From assembly GCA_012861695.1 (NCBI GenBank), contig JAAOOA010000100.1, forward strand, positions 124,001-188,000: DNA of 64,000 bases. The letters run 5' to 3'. The notes under the pieces are model-generated. The model was not told where the DNA came from and made no database searches. It was given only the letters and a program-made list of their open reading frames with translations. The position numbers were made by a program, and so were the translations under genes. The number at the start of each line of letters is the position of its first letter. The stretch's first letter is position 1. This DNA is from Trematomus loennbergii. Its lineage: Eukaryota; Chordata; Actinopteri; Perciformes; Nototheniidae. Below are positions 46,660 through 57,824 of this stretch, one piece after another.

Positions 46660-46895
46660 TCACGCCCAACATTAGCCACCTTTAGCTTAGCGGTGGTGAC
46701 GCAAAGTCATGTGACCGTGCTGTAGTTCCTTTATAGCCCAAAATTAGCCACCTTTAGCTTAGCGGTGGTGACATGAAGTCATGTGACTGTGCCATAGTTG
46801 CTTTATAGCCCAACATTAGCCACCTTTAGCTTAGCGGTGGTGATGTGAAGTCATGTGACCGTGCTGTAGTTCCTTTATAGCCTAACGTTAGCTTT
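46660..46895. repeat. Three tandem ~70-bp repeats
   Basis: Three units of about 70 bp, each with CCACCTTTAGCTTAGCGGTG, AAGTCATGTGAC and TTATAGCC, at about 46674-46742, 46743-46814 and 46815-46885. The same motif occurs twice at 43195-43308, so copies flank the intact OR B on both sides. Confidence 0.85.
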
Positions 46896-47439
46896 TACTT
46901 CAGAAATCATAAAGTGGTGTTAATATGTGGAGATCATCACGCTTAACTAAACGTTTAAGAATCATAAACGTTTGCTTGACACACAGATTATTTTCTGACA
47001 TAATCCAAAAAAGAAATCCCATTGGTTTAAACAATTTAATATAGGCCTGCAATATATATATACAAGTCAAATTGTACATGGATATGGATTCTCATGGATA
47101 TGCAGATATACGCGGTTCTGGGTGTGCACATCAGCATTAAAGAACATTGTACACTATTGGAAAGGGTGTGTGAGTGCAATCAAGGCCCTTTAACAGTCAT
47201 TATGTCATTTTACATATTTATGCTGCAACATTAAACTGATGAACACAGCACCTTTACCTAATGCGTCAAACATTTAAATAGTGGTAGTTTTATAACATAT
47301 ATTATTCTGAAATGGGGTAACCTTTTGTACTTTAAGAATATTTGATAATTTGATAATGCTAATAATTTACTACCTATAGTAGTTTAACTTTACTTTAAAT
47401 TAAGTTTTGAAAACTATGAGAATGAAGAGAGGTGATTGA
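46896..47439. other. AT-rich intergenic stretch
   Basis: No gene or recognised repeat apart from AT-rich simple sequence. Confidence 0.5.
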
Positions 47440-47795
47440 AGATGAGAAATTATTGTATATGTATGTATAAATGTAAATGTAAGTAGGAATAACTTGCATA
47501 ATGACTTAAAGGACAATCATTGATCAAGTAAGGGGTGGGAATTAATAAGCATTTGCTTCCTCCTACTCCCTTTCGGACACATATGATTTTTTTTAATTAT
47601 TATTATTATTATTAATATGAAGACTTTTTTGTTGACTATATAAATATTATCGTGAATGTGGATAAATACTGTATTTTAACAATACGGTATTCTGTTTTTC
47701 ACATTTGTTATTTATTTATTTTTTTTTTTTTTTTAATCTGTTCGAAATAAAAGATTGAAATGAAAAAAAAAAAATGAAATGAAATGCAGGATTTT
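47440..47795 (+). mobile_element. LINE-like 3' UTR fragment
   Basis: The stretch has GGGTGGGAATTAATAAGC, CCTCCTACTCCCTTTCGGAC and TTCGAAATAAAAGATTG, ending in an AAATG-repeat tail (47756-47788). This arrangement is typical of the 3' end of fish LINEs. No coding part remains, so the family is uncertain. Confidence 0.5.
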
Positions 47796-48328
47796 CTACA
47801 CTCGATGCTTTCACTGAAGGACTTAGCTGGGAACTTGAAGATATCGTTTAGTGTTTTGTTTTTCTGCATTTGCTGAAACCTTCTGACAGAACCGTCATGG
47901 TTTACATCATTAAACAATCCTAAAAATGTTTGACAACCAAACATGACTTCTTAAAAAGAATAAATTGTAACTAAGATGTAATGAAAAGGCAATTTCCCCA
48001 GAGTATGGTCAATATAATTTATCATTCTTAATAAATATGTTTGTGAACTCTGCAAATCTGTTACTCAACTACATTTTTAATCCAATATCTCTTAACTTTG
48101 TTGATTTCATCTTGTCACTTTGATAATGCATTCACTTTCCTGACACATCTAGTTTTTTTTAAATTGTGCTGTTTATTAATATGCATGATTCTCTGAAAAA
48201 TATTTCCATGACTGACAAGGTTTATTGATGATGACAACCCTATTTATCTTTCAACACCTTTATGCAAAAATATTTTATTTACAACAACAGTGCCCTTTCA
48301 ACATGATTCCTGCAGAAGCGTTATCAGT
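47796..48328. other. 3' flank of OR C
   Basis: Non-coding. An AATAAA on the minus strand (TTTATT at 48274-48279) lies 50 bases beyond the OR C stop and is its likely poly(A) signal. Confidence 0.5.
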
Positions 48329-49273
48329 TTATTTCATTTGAACCACACGTCTGCTGTGAAACAAAGTGGCAATCCTCTGCTTTATCTGTTTAATCTGCAG
48401 CCCGTAGATGACGGCGTTGAAAGCAGGCAAAGTGGCTTCACATAAAACAGACACCACCTTCCTGTAGTCCGACATCTGAGGGAAGCGGTGCAGGGTGATG
48501 ATGATGAGGGCGGACGCCAGCATGAAGACGTACACGGCCAGGTGAGTGGCGCAGGTCTGCAGCGCTTTGCTGTTCAGAGCCTTGTTCTTACTGCGCAGAC
48601 ACACCATGGCGATCCTCAGGTAGGTGAGCGTGACGCTACACATGGAGGATCCCAGGATGACCACGGTGTATCCGAGGGCGTAGATGTTGTTGATGAGCAC
48701 GCTCTCGCAGGAGAGGTTGAACAACGAGGCATTGTCGCAGAACGGGTTGGGTATCACCCTCCTGCAGCGAGACAGACGCACGCTGAGGCCGATGAGAATC
48801 GTGACGCCAATGAATGTGGTCGCCCACGCCCACACCGACAGACCCAGCACCATCCTGTGGGTCATGATGGCGGCGTAGCGCAGCGGGTTACAGATGGCCA
48901 CGTAGCGGTCAAACGCCATGATCATGAGCACGGTGTGAGAGGTGCCCGCATAGAGGTGAACACAGAAGGCCTGGAAGGCGCAGTCGATGTAATGGATGTA
49001 GCGCTCTGGTTGAGGAATGAAAATGTCACGGAGAACATGCGGTGTGACAATCGTAGCGCCAAAAATGTCATTAATACTCATGTTGCAGAACAGCAGGTAC
49101 ATGGGCTGGTGCAGGCTGCTGCTCGTACAGATCAGCACCACCAGCGTGATGTTAGACACCAGAGCAAAGATGTAGATGAAGAGGAGGAAGATGAAGGAGG
49201 GGATGGTGGACTGGGGGGAGACCTTCAACCCCTCCAGGAGGAGAATGTCCTCATTCAGAGTCAAGTTTTCCAT
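48329..49273 (-). CDS. Odorant receptor C, intact
   Basis: A 314-residue odorant receptor, close paralogue of OR B. An upstream in-frame ATG at 49339 would add 22 residues, but the ATG at 49273 (MENLTLNEDILLLEG) aligns with the start of OR B, so it is preferred. Motifs: NLT glycosylation site (3), N41, QPMYLLFCNMSIND (56-69), C98, MAFDRYVAICNPLRY (119-133), ECL2 NPFCDNASLFNLSCESV, KALQTCATHLAVY (236-248) and PAFNAVIYG (283-291) with the same NPxxY-to-NAxxY change as OR B. The shared NA variant marks these receptors as one subfamily, apart from the D/E/F receptors, which keep NPIIYG. Role as for OR B. No frame defects. Confidence 0.93.
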   Translation of the reverse strand: MENLTLNEDILLLEGLKVSPQSTIPSFIFLLFIYIFALVSNITLVVLICTSSSLHQPMYLLFCNMSINDIFGATIVTPHVLRDIFIPQPERYIHYIDCAFQAFCVHLYAGTSHTVLMIMAFDRYVAICNPLRYAAIMTHRMVLGLSVWAWATTFIGVTILIGLSVRLSRCRRVIPNPFCDNASLFNLSCESVLINNIYALGYTVVILGSSMCSVTLTYLRIAMVCLRSKNKALNSKALQTCATHLAVYVFMLASALIIITLHRFPQMSDYRKVVSVLCEATLPAFNAVIYGLQIKQIKQRIATLFHSRRVVQMK

Positions 49274-49749
49274 GTCTATGTAAAACTGCATTTGTCCCTG
49301 CAAAGTTTCTGATAACAGCAAAAAGGTTTTACAAAGCAAACAGGAATGGGCTGAGCGACATGTACTACATTAAATAAACTGGATATTTATTACCAAATAC
49401 CTTATATCAACATTGCGTATTGTACGATTAACTATTGCAGCTTTCAGCGTAAAGAATCAGTAATGTGGACACAATGACTTAATAGGTAGAAGCTAGAAAA
49501 GAGACATCACGTTATTGTAATGCAGACATTAAACAACAGGACAATACAACACTAAATCTGACATCATATTACAATGTTGATATATGTATACTCTTCTTAT
49601 TACACTCTATGTTCTCGTCTTCATCATAAATATTTCAGTTTCTTCACAATTGTCACAATAATTCAGTGTTTCTGCAGCTAACCCTAACCCTGGATTCCCT
49701 GATCCCATGGATGTCCATTCAGACACACAACAAACAACACAGGTTAGAA
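49274..49749. other. OR C 5' flank
   Basis: AT-rich, no gene seen. A 5' non-coding exon may lie here but no clear pair of splice sites was identified. Confidence 0.45.
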
Positions 49750-49750
49750 G

Positions 49751-50690
49751 CATTTACAGTTCTGATGAAGATGAATACAAGGCAACATATTTCAAGACAT
49801 GTCATTAGTACTCAGCCTGTAATCAAGAGCAATATCTTACCTGGAGTATTGCATATTAATATTAAAGCTTTTCCAAATCTTATTTTTGATGTCTTAAGAG
49901 CAGATTGAATCGCCCCCTGCATCAAGGACTTTGTACAATGCAATTAAAGGATACACGCTGTTATTAAAGAATAGCTACATATTGCTGAGGTACATTTACA
50001 CACATACCATCTCCAGCTGCAGTGGGGTGTAAGCATTATCTTGTTGCATCCCCTCCACCTAAGACCCAACTTGTAAAAGCTGCAGCACTTTTATTCAGTG
50101 CACTGGAGGCTTTTACCTGGAAGTCAGCTGTCACTTAGTAACAGGTGACTCGCAGCATCACCCATGTGTCCATAGTGACGGTAATCATACAAATAATAAT
50201 ATACACATAATAGACACTAAACCTTTGTATGTTTTTTGGATTTTCTGATGTAAAGTATATATCATATAAAATGGTATTAACCCAGTTTTTTTATTTATGT
50301 CATAGTTACAGTGCATAGCAATGGGACACGATACCCTGATAAGACTTTATATGATATGCTGTGATATGAGGCATTACTTCATTTGTATCTAAAATACATC
50401 ACATTGATGCATTTAACTTTGAAATGCAAAGTAAAAGTTGATTATTTCTGTTTATTTATTTAATATCAGTTGGCAGGATTGAAGCACAACATTGAAGTGA
50501 AGCAGTTGCGTTAGGCCTGAGATTCCGGAACAGCCCTTTATATCATAATAAGACCCTGAACCAGATTCTGGTAGTGATTACTCTTTTACAACATTAAACA
50601 AACGTTTGGTTATATTCCGAAAAAGCAACCTTTTAAAAAGATTTAAAAAATGTGAATATATATAATTTAATTGATGCTAATTTTACTGCT
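49751..50690. repeat. Dispersed ~1 kb segment, copy 3
   Basis: Matches 17126-18060 and 42107-43040. Here it continues unbroken into the RTE-like element, showing that copies 1 and 2 carry truncated versions of it. Confidence 0.85.
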
Positions 50691-52574
50691 AAGCACAGCG
50701 TCAGCTCTGGAACCGTACTCCTTGATAGGGATTGGACTCTATTTATTCTCCAGAGTTGCCAAGGTGTGAGGTGCCGGGTGGGTGTGGGGATACTCACAAG
50801 CCCCGGTTGGGTGCCGCTTTGTAGGAGTTTCCCCCAGTGGACGAAAGTGGTTGCCTCCCTACGCCTGCGGGTTATGTGGGGTAAAACTCTGACTGTTGTA
50901 TGTGCTTATGCACCAAACAGTAATTCAGAGTATTCAGCCTTCTTGGAGACCTTCGAAAGAGCTTCGCACGACTATGGGGCTCCTAAAGGGGGACTCCTTA
51001 GTCCTGCTTGGAGACTCCAACGCACATGTGGGCAATGATGGAGACACTTGGAGGGGTGTGATTGGGAGGAACGGCCCCCCTGATTTGAACTCAAGCGGTG
51101 CTTTGTTACTGGACTTCTGTGCTAGTCATCGATTGGCCATGACAAACATGTTCGAACATAAGGCCGTATGTTTTGGACACTCGAGTGCAGAGAGGGAGCT
51201 GTCAACTGATCAGCATCTGGTGATGAGTTGGGTCGAGTGCCAGGGGAAGCCTCTGGACAAACCTGGTTAGCCCAAACGTGTATTAAGTGAACTAGGAATG
51301 TAGGGTGCTTTATGCAGATGATGTGGTTCTGATGGCTTCATCAGTCTGCAACCTTCAGCACTCACTGGATCGGTTCGGAGCCGAGTATCTTCGTCACAAC
51401 GGTGCGGTCAAGCTTCTGCAATACCGCTCCGACAGCTCTGATACTTGCGGGCCCATCTCATGCTCCATTGCAGTCACTTTGAGTCGCTGATGAGGATCAG
51501 CAACTCCAAATCTGAGGCCATGGTTCTCAGCAGGAAACAGTTGCACTGTCTACTCAGGGATGGATCCTAAGGCAGTGGCAGTTCTAGAACATTTTACACA
51601 GGGTGGCAAAGGGGGGGCAAGACGTCATGCCAGGGTGGCATGGAAGGGTGGACAGTACGTGGTATTTTATACTGTATATATAACCTATTTATTGTTAAAT
51701 CATGCCCCAACACAAGTGTTCTTAATGCACAAGAGAAACAAGGTGTTCAGACAAACAAACTAAAATATAGTATAAAACAGCTCAATGCTCATGATACCCT
51801 AGAATTATTTTTACTGTAAGTACAGTCAAATTACTTAGTTATAATGAAGTACACAAATGACATCACCCACCTCTTAAGAGAGCTAAAGGTGACTTGTGCA
51901 GCAACACATTTCAATACATATTTGTCAATACTAAGAGCTGCTATTGTGCTGCTGTAATGGAATATGTATGCAAGAAGAATAAGAACATACCATGTGGTCC
52001 AGCTGGAGTCTCATCTGCCTCCTGATCCCTGCCTCTGTCCCTCTTTCTGACACTTCATCTTCATTCCTCACATACATTTCTTCTTCTTCACTAATGTCTT
52101 CATCTCCTCCTCTTCCTCCTGCTCTGACCCTCCTGGTCTCTTCAGTGAACTCTCTTTTCCTTTTCCTCTTTCTGTTCATCCTGATCACTTCTCAGATATG
52201 TCTTTTTGTTGTTGAATCACTCCAGCTACTCTGGCCTGCAAGAGTCTACTTGTGAAAAGCACTGGTACAAATGCTTGTATAACTTTACACGTTAGGGCCA
52301 TGTAGCTAATAAGTAGCATATAATAAATATAACATCAGAAAGTATTTATAAAACGCACACAGGCAGCTGTGTTCAGACCCAGTTTGACGGTAAAGGATGT
52401 ATCCTGGTTTAATTTATCTGGCCTCATTGCTGTGATGTGTAATTTACGTGGATTTAATAGTACCGCATAGTTTAGCAAATAAAGTGATCTAGCGCTGTCT
52501 GTGTAGTATTTTGTACGTGACGCCCCAAACAGCGACCGTCTGTTAAACGCTATCAATTCAAACGGCAGCGTTTT

Positions 52575-54140
52575 ATTAGGGCCCGAGCACGGAGCGCTAG
52601 GACCCAACGGCGTCCTAGCACGAAGTGCGAGGAACCTATTGTTTTCCTACGTATTCTTATTATTTTTCTGCTGGCGTTTCCTGTTTTTGAGGGCAACTTC
52701 AAAAGTTGTATAATTTTGCACGGATTCCAGAATCGATGAAAACTACAATATTCTGGAGTCAATGAGTTCAAATTGTCCAACATGCTCTCTAGCGCCACCT
52801 ATGGCCATTTCCATTTTTGTAAAGATGTACAAAGTCGCACCGTAACTCCAAATGACCTGAAATTTTGCACACTTATTCGGGTGGACCTGCTTTAAATATA
52901 TAATCTCATTTTTGTAATTAGCATAATTTCAAAAACAGTTAAATATTCACTTAAATTTCAATTTTTTGTTTTTCAACACCAAACTTAGTATACAGCATCG
53001 TTGGAGGGTCAGACACATTACCGTAGAAAATGAGCATGTTAACACGATAAATATTGCCGCCATGAATCAAAACGTACTCGCAAAAAGGCGGGGCTTAGAT
53101 AGAAATGCTCATAACTCATCAACAATGTATCCAAAAAACACACATTTTGGTGGTAAGGTTTATTCTGTATTGGGGAAATTTTCTTTTTGGACTATAGGGG
53201 TGCCAAAAACATGACAAATGTATAACTCAAGAACTGATGGCCGAAATAATTTTTTTATTTTTTATACATACTCTGGGGGTGAGTATGAACTTATATTTAA
53301 AGTGTTGCAACGAATGACAAATGTGGGCGTGGCCTGTACTTTTTATTTTATGACGATGTGCTTCGGAACGCAAAACTTGGGACACACGTCAAAGCCCACA
53401 ACCTTTTCGAGAATGTAAAAATAAACGTAATTTTTCAAAAAAACTGCTCACTAGCGCCCCCTATTGTGTGGTAGTCACATATAGTTTCTCAGAACTTCAC
53501 CAATTTTGGCACATACATTCCTCATGGAATTGCGGACATATTACTAATTTGCTTCCATTAGCCCGAGAAAGTCGGCCATTTTCAAAAATGTGCGTTTTTC
53601 ATGCAATTTAAGCACATTCTTGCGAACTCCTAGGGGAATGATCGGAGAAATTCCAGTCCAGGACAAGTTCAGTCCCTATCCAATATGATACTTAATTGCG
53701 GAGCACATCTTTGAAAAATCACTCGTGGAGGTCGTAAGCTAACAGCGAAAACTCCATTTTTTTACCATTTACATGTCGCAAATTACTCCAAACTACTCGG
53801 ATATAGTTTTGCCGATATTCACGAAACGCTGTATCCACATTGCTATTATGATTGCACACATATTTTAAATTGCTTTTCATTAGCCCCGCCCCCCAGAAAG
53901 TTGGCCATTTCAAAAAAATTGCGTTTTTCATGCATTTTAAGCACATTTTTGCTAATTCGTCATAGGGAAATGATCGAAAAAATTCCAATCCAGGACAATT
54001 TAAGCGAATATCCAAAGTGATGCCAAGGAATAGTCGATCGCTTGAACATGGAGCTCGTAAGCTAACGGAGAATGTACAATTTTTGACCAATTATATGTCA
54101 GATAAGCTACCGAGACCTGCCTATCTGCCTGGCACATCAA
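52575..54140. repeat. Unclassified fish repeat with ~260-bp internal duplication
   Basis: It starts near AGGGCCCGAGCACGGAGCG and includes AGCGCCACCTA/AGCGCCCCCTA motifs (about 52790 and 53450). Two related modules (about 53510-53690 and 53820-54020) share GGCCATTTTCAAAAA-like, GCGTTTTTCATGCA and TTAAGCACATT sequences. No coding frame with motifs. The family is unknown to me. Confidence 0.6.
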
Positions 54141-54144
54141 CTCT

Positions 54145-54182
54145 CACACAGACACACAAACACACACACACACACACACAAC
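54145..54182. repeat. CA dinucleotide microsatellite
   Basis: An interrupted CA array with a pure run at 54161-54181. Confidence 0.95.
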
Positions 54183-55431
54183 CATACCTACACATTGTAC
54201 AAGAAACACAAACAGCTCCTAAAGCATATAATAAATATCAGGCTACAGCCCTTGTATATTTTATTATGTGAAGCACTATATGGTTTCATGAAAAATATCT
54301 ACTGTTTATTTGTAGATATCTCCTAAAGCCTACAAATAAAGTGTGAAATGTAGGCCTGTTACATATATTATTGAGCGATATATATTATACACACTGTTCT
54401 GCTTTCTGCACTGACCTCAGCAGCTGTTCTCACTGTAAACATCGCGTCACAATGAAAGCAGTTGTATTAAACAAATAAATAGCCTAACATCCAGGGAGAT
54501 GTGATTAGTGAGTAAACAAACGGTAAAGGGCAGAAAGTCTGATGCACAGATCATCTTAAATAACTTATAATCACAACGGGAACAGTTTGCAGAGCTGTGC
54601 TTCGTTGACATAACTCCAGCCATGCGTCACGCCTCTTTTAAACATCACTGTTGGCTGAAATCCACTCCGGAGAATACATCAGTGTACCCTCGGTTATAGC
54701 TCCACCAGAGAGACTCCTCTCTCCTCTCTCCTCTAAATCAGTGTATCCTCGGTTACGGCTCCTCCAGACAGCCTCCTCGATAATCGATCCTCGGCGAGCT
54801 TTTAGAGAAATTTGTTTTCCTTCGACACGTCGCGCCGACATCCGTTTCCGGGTCACTGCCGGAGGACCTGGGAGTCTGGGACGCGAAAATGATAGAACTG
54901 ACAAACGGCTCATTTCTGAGGACTCGCGCACGTCTGCTAGACGCCGGGACGACCGGCTGCCCTCCCCGACAGGCGCACGGACGCGAGGGCCCGCTCATCA
55001 CTGCGCGCACTTCTGCGACCGCAGTTTTAATTAATATTTAGTTTCAAGCTCTCGTCTTTAGTAAAAACAAAACTAGTGGAAGGGGAAATGCTCCCAGGGG
55101 AAGCTGATCCACCTTCAGGTGCTGGGACAGCTCGCTCCCTCTCTGCAGCGGTGTGAGCCGCGGTCTGTGAACGCCGCTCCGCAGTTTAATGCAGGGCCGT
55201 AGCTACGTTTTTAACGGGCCTAAGATGATATTTAAAATGATTCACTTTTAATTAATGAACTGCTTGTTTCATTGCTTGAGAAGCTTGTGGACATAGTGTA
55301 GGTTTGTTTCTACAAGTACAGTTTTATGGACACAAAAGTTAGGGGGGCAGCTGGGGGGCAAGGCTCTACAGTGGGGGGCAGCTGCCCACCCTTGCCCCCC
55401 CATAGATCCGCCCCTGTCCTAAGGTATCTAA

Positions 55432-56211
55432 GGCCCTAGCCACACGGTGACGAAACGGGTCGTATCCGCTACAGTTCTCTATCTTGTAGACGGTTCGGCC
55501 ACATGAGGCCGACAGGGAAACGCGGATAACGATAACGGGTCCCAAGGTGGGTAGATCTGCGGACGCAACCCTCTGGGGGGCCAAACGGCTCCGTGATTAC
55601 GCCCTATACGATCATTTCCTGATAACGAAGATACTGACGGGCTGTCAGGAGAGGGGGAGGAAAAGAGAGGCTCCGTGTATTATTCTTATATTATTATATA
55701 GAGTCGTTATTCTTTTGTTTTAAAGCTAAATAAATAACAAAGAAGACCTTTGACCGGCACTTTTATAATTTTGTCCGGAAGATTTAAACTTTAACGGACA
55801 TGTTGACAGGCGGAAACTCTGCCGCACGGTTCCCTCGTCCATTGGAAGAGGTGGAGAGGTGGGTGTTTTTCATCTGCTGGTGGACTACCGGGGAGATTTA
55901 CATCAGGAGCACACGCTTGCCTCGGGGAGGGAGAAAAAGAGAAACAGCCAGAGCCCTGCCTCTCCCCACCTCTGCTGCTAAATCCACCGCGGAGAATAAA
56001 CAGAAGGGCAACCATGGAAGTCTTCTTCGTTGCTTTTGGTGTATTTTGTGGTGGAAGTACAGCGCCACTTACAGGCCCGGCATATGTACTACAGCGTCTC
56101 CAGCGGGTCAAGCGGTCTCGTGTGGAAGGACACGTTTCTGGTGCCTATTGCGTGTGGATGGAAGACTTTTTTGATATCGAATTCGGTTCGTTTTCGTTTC
56201 CGTGTAGGGCC
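55432..56211. mobile_element. Harbinger-like element, 780 bp
   Basis: Ends GGCCCTAGCCACACGG... and ...CCGTGTAGGGCC with TAA on both sides (55429-55431 and 56212-56214). Removing it, together with the hAT, joins RTE sequence into GGTATCTAAGGGTCTTG. No transposase recognised. It shares the TWA target and a GGCCC start with the foldback element at 21098 but no other obvious sequence. Confidence 0.8.
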
Positions 56212-56639
56212 TAAGGGTCTTGTTCTCGAGTGAGAAAACCGTTGTGACAAAGCCTGAAGGCCAAGCTCTCAGTCTACCAGTCCATTTTCGTTCCTGCCCT
56301 CACCTTTGGTCGTGAAGGATGGGTCATGAGCGAGAGAACAAGATTGTGGATACAAGTGGGCGAAATGCCTTTCTAGACTCTACCCCTAGATGGCCAAACG
56401 GAGATAGTTCTTGCAACTAGTAACTAAGAATGTATTTTTCTAGGCCCTGTTACCTCCAACAACCATGTTCTCAAGTTTAAAAATGTTTACAAAGTCTCAG
56501 TTTCGCACACTTAAGAACAAAACAACATATTATCCAAGTAAAAGTATTCTGAGTGTCTGGATATACTGGGTCTGGTTTATAGCGTGCAGGAGGCACATTA
56601 TAATATATAACTACCCTGATGTCAGCTTGATCCCTTGAG

Positions 56640-56705
56640 GTTACATCACCCACAATATGACTACAGAACTTCTCTTTAAAAGTTGAGTCAGAGGTTGTAG
56701 TCTTC
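56640..56705 (+). promoter_or_regulatory. Conserved upstream block of OR D
   Basis: CATCACCCAC, TATGACTACAG, a TATA-like TTTAAAAGTTGAG and CAGAGGTTG occur in this order, and the same block in inverted orientation lies upstream of OR E (62048-62113). It is about 200 bases before the ATG. It is probably the core promoter and first exon of this OR subfamily. Confidence 0.5.
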
Positions 56706-56885
56706 TGTCAGAAGAAGGGTTGCTGTTTGGTGACTACAGGCAAGGGGAAATAAATTAAAGGTCATATAATGCTTTTAAGTTTCTCCCGGATTTACATTTG
56801 AAATGGTCTGACTTGTATTGAATAGATCTAATAACTATTGTGACTTATCAGTATCCCCTTTTTTGTGTTTTCTTTCTTCAAGTTG

Positions 56886-57824
56886 ATGGAAAACTACACT
56901 TTCAACAGCTTCACCCTCCAGCTGGAGGGGTTAAAAGTCACAGAAACGTCAATGTACCCTGTATTTTTCTTTTCTTTTTTCATACGTTATTATTATATTG
57001 GTGAATATTGGCATTGTAATTCTGATTTTCATTGACAAAAACCTTCAGCAGCCCATGTATCTACTTTTCTGTAACCTGCCCTTCAATGATATTCTTGGAA
57101 ACTCTATCATGGTTCCTCGTTTGCTCATAGATATACTGAGGCCTCCCTCTGTGCGCCTTATCAGTTATCCAGAGTGTGTGGTGCAAGCATTTTCCACACA
57201 TATGTATGGTACCACTGCTCACACAGTGCTCATGATTATGGCTTTTGACAGATATGTGGCAATCTGTTATCCTCTGCGCTATGCTGCTATAATGACAAAC
57301 AAGATGGTGATTAAGCTGACAGTTTTTGCCTGGGAGTAGCCTTGGTTTTGGTCGGGATTCTGCTCGGTCTGACAATACGCCTGAACCGATGTGGGACTTT
57401 GATCACAAATCCTTTTTGTGACAATGCCTCTCTGTTCAAACTATCCTGTGAGAGTGTGTTCATTAATAATGTCTATGGCCTCACGTTCACTGTAGTGCTC
57501 TTGACATCTTCAATCGGCAGTATTGTTATCACCTATAGTAAGATTACAGTTGTCTGTCTGATGAATAAAAACAAGTCTTTGAACAGTAAAGCCCTGAAGA
57601 CCTGCAGCACTCATCTTTCTGTATATCTAATTATGTTACTGAGTGGAATGCTTGTTATCCTCCTGCATCGCTTCCCTCAGTACTCAGACTACAGAAAACT
57701 TGCTGCCATTTTATTCCATATCATCCCCGGCAGCCTGAACCCTATTATTTATGGAATTCAGTCGAAAGAGATACGAAAATTCCTGTCACAATTATTTCAG
57801 CATAAGGTTTTGCCATCATTTTAA
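56886..57824 (+). pseudogene. Odorant receptor D, two frameshifts
   Basis: The ATG at 56886 opens MENYTFNSFTLQLEGLKV, preceded by an acceptor-like TTTCTTTCTTCAAG. The frame is lost in the T-rich tract at 56961-56980 (two bases short of the spacing in OR B and C), and again near 57333, where TGGGGA reads TGGGA. Otherwise the receptor is complete: LVNIGIVILIF (TM1), QPMYLLFCNLPFND, MAFDRYVAICYPLRY, NPFCDNASLFKLSCESVFINNVYGL, KALKTCSTHLSVYL, LNPIIYGIQSKEI and the stop at 57824. Both lesions are in homopolymers, so a read error cannot be excluded. If functional it would be an olfactory receptor of the same subfamily as E and F. Confidence 0.85.

Larger units (their letters stand above)
24937..46673 (+). 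repeat. Segmental duplication unit B
   Basis: Second copy of 1-22560. It lacks the foldback element at the site corresponding to 21095 and has one fewer short repeat upstream of the OR, but it carries about 0.5 kb (43091-43616) that unit A lacks. Many one-base indels relative to A fall in homopolymers (for example ACCCTG against ACCCCTG near 25847). Confidence 0.93.
51573..55416. mobile_element. hAT element, 3.84 kb, non-autonomous
   Basis: Ends CAGTGGCAGTTCTAGA... and ...AGATCCGCCCCTG (reverse complement CAGGGGCGGATCTA), with a perfect 8-bp duplication TCCTAAGG (51565-51572 and 55417-55424). The interior has no intact transposase. A minus-strand frame (51931-52188) is rich in Arg/Glu and may be a relic. 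A separate repeat (52575-54140) and a CA microsatellite lie inside. Confidence 0.88.
50690..56390 (+). mobile_element. RTE/Rex3-like LINE, split by two transposons
   Basis: Endonuclease pieces are visible in shifting frames: VGVGILTSPG and [23 protein letters not shown] (50652-51038), then [54 protein letters not shown] (50896-51270). An RT remnant, VLYADDVVLMAS, follows at 51301-51340 after a large internal deletion. The 3' part resumes after the insertions at 56212 (GGGTCTTGTTCTCGAGTGAG) and fades out near 56390. The strings fit the fish Rex3/RTE clade. Dead copy; it hosts the hAT 51573-55416 and the Harbinger-like 55432-56211. Confidence 0.8.

Noticed and set aside
24937..46673. Unit B as an ancient, independently evolving paralogue
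   Set aside because: Near-identity across non-coding DNA and dead transposons, with mostly single-base indels, argues for a very recent copy or an allele.
48488..49312. 274-codon plus-strand open frame opposite OR C
   Set aside because: It is the antisense shadow of an intact receptor gene, rich in His/Asp/Gln from reversed hydrophobic codons, with no motif. Similar shadows lie opposite OR A and OR B and opposite the aminergic receptor.
54600..55034. Overlapping frames of 97-127 codons on both strands in the hAT interior
   Set aside because: Compositional frames in GC-rich DNA with a short internal duplication (GTGTAYCCTCGGTTA); no recognisable domain and no counterpart in other elements here.
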